Below, one piece after another: positions 27,377 through 27,968 of a DNA stretch of 27,968 bases. This stretch comes from a virus: positions 1 through 27,968 of the IMG/VR virus record IMGVR_UViG_3300045738_001556. One strand, written 5' to 3'. The number at the start of each line of letters is the position of its first letter. The stretch's first letter is position 1. Under the pieces are notes generated by a model. It was not told where the DNA came from, made no database searches, and was given only the letters and a program-made list of their open reading frames with translations. The position numbers and the translations under genes were made by a program.

Positions 27377-27685
27377 TTAGCCTTTATCTTTATTTATACG
27401 ATGGTTATTGTCCAGAATTGGACAAATTCTGTCTTGCCTAAACAACTCCTGCCACCTCTCTTCTCTTTTGTCATGTTTACTTACGATGTGGCGGATAGTT
27501 TCCTCATGAGCTTGATTCCGCTTCTCCATCTTGTCAAGCATCATAGGAAAAAACTTCATGAGAATTAGTGCAATGATTCCTGTCAAGCCGACTGGTGCCC
27601 AAGACGGAACGTTTGTCCCGAACTGAGCTAGAAGCGCAACGCCTGCTGAAAGAGTGCTTATAATGTATGGGATTGTGTTGGTCAT
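27377..27685 (-). CDS. Holin-like membrane protein, 102 aa
   Basis: Two hydrophobic segments, YIISTLSAGVALLAQF (~7-22) and WAPVGLTGIIALILMKFF (~29-46), are followed by a highly charged tail (DKMEKRNQAHEETIRH, KHDKREERWQELFRQ). This is the layout of class II holins and related small phage membrane proteins. No endolysin lies beside it in the window, so a lysis role is inference. It is 8 bases after the preceding gene and 13 bases before the lipoprotein, suggesting a membrane-directed pair. Confidence 0.55.
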   Translation of the reverse strand: MTNTIPYIISTLSAGVALLAQFGTNVPSWAPVGLTGIIALILMKFFPMMLDKMEKRNQAHEETIRHIVSKHDKREERWQELFRQDRICPILDNNHRINKDKG

Positions 27686-27693
27686 GCTATATT

Positions 27694-27968
27694 CTAATCA
27701 ATTGTTACAGTCCCATCCTCGTTGTGAGTGGTAGTAGGCATATCGGCGAGCTTGGCTTGGATACGCGCCCAGTCGTCATCGAGACGAGCAGGGAGCACTG
27801 CGGCCATCAGGCTGACAGTGGCATTAGATAGATCGAACGCCTCAACTGCATCAGTGCCAAGTTCAGCAAGAACTTCGGCTGGCGTAGCGCGAGGGTTGTT
27901 CCAAATAATGTCGAAGCCTTGTTCCCATGACTGGATGATTGTTTGGCCGAGCTGTGCTGTGCTGCGTT
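27694..27968 (-). CDS. C-terminal part of a hypothetical protein, cut by the window edge
   Basis: The minus strand is open from the edge to a TAG at 27694-27696, giving 90 residues (RSTAQLGQTIIQSWEQGFDI... ending HNEDGTVTID). The segment IWNNPRATPAEVLAELGTDAVEAFDLS resembles small phage proteins of unknown function encoded near capsid or tail genes. The codons are GC-rich, unlike the AT-rich genes to its left, so composition changes at about 27,690. The start lies outside the window. Confidence 0.65.
   Translation of the reverse strand, partial: RSTAQLGQTIIQSWEQGFDIIWNNPRATPAEVLAELGTDAVEAFDLSNATVSLMAAVLPARLDDDWARIQAKLADMPTTTHNEDGTVTID

Overview
This window is part of the genome of a tailed dsDNA bacteriophage, almost certainly a siphovirus. 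The right half carries a contiguous head-tail connector and long-tail module on the minus strand: connector, stopper, gp10-like protein, tail terminator, tail tube, G/GT chaperones with a -1 frameshift signal, tape measure and tail tip. The middle carries nucleotide-metabolism and replication genes on the plus strand. The host cannot be named. Almost no gene has a Shine-Dalgarno sequence. Many genes, especially those that open a transcription unit, are instead preceded by a CACCACC-type leader. A putative lipoprotein hints at a diderm host.

Layout. (1) 1-3,900: a GC-rich arm with five small or medium minus-strand genes and one divergent plus-strand gene, none assignable to a known function. 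Three of them appear to share a C-terminal module. This arm is saturated with the hexamer CGTTAG/CTAACG (31 copies counted by hand) and holds eight copies of an 18-bp intergenic element, four of them in a tandem array at 3,787-3,877. (2) 4,000-7,800: AT-rich early genes: a DUF6527-like protein, a 5'(3')-deoxyribonucleotidase, a small membrane protein, a DUF2786 protein, unknown small proteins, and a protein with a histone-H1-like tail. TTGACA promoters precede CACCACC leaders, and a strong terminator closes the block. (3) 7,875-10,950: an adenylosuccinate-lyase homologue, a PurA/PurZ homologue with Ser in place of the PurA catalytic Asp, and a dUTPase. This set strongly suggests the 2-aminoadenine (base Z) pathway, in which dGMP is converted to dZMP and Z replaces A in phage DNA. 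(4) 11,018-18,690: replication genes: an SSB-like protein, a PD-(D/E)XK nuclease, a RuvC-like resolvase, a family A DNA polymerase, a primase of the archaeo-eukaryotic type and a RepA-like helicase. A structured intergenic RNA candidate with a terminator lies between the SSB and the nuclease. (5) 18,687-27,968, minus strand: tail and connector genes in reverse order, then a lipoprotein, a holin-like protein and the end of a gene cut by the window edge, where GC content rises again.

How the parts fit. The lyase and PurZ would make dZMP. The dUTPase and deoxyribonucleotidase would clean the dNTP and dNMP pools. The polymerase, primase, helicase, SSB and nucleases would copy and process the genome. 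No DatZ (HD-type dATPase) or MazZ is visible in this window, so A-exclusion would need genes outside it or discrimination by the polymerase. The replication operon runs convergently into the tail module, with a 4-nt stop-codon overlap at 18,687-18,690.
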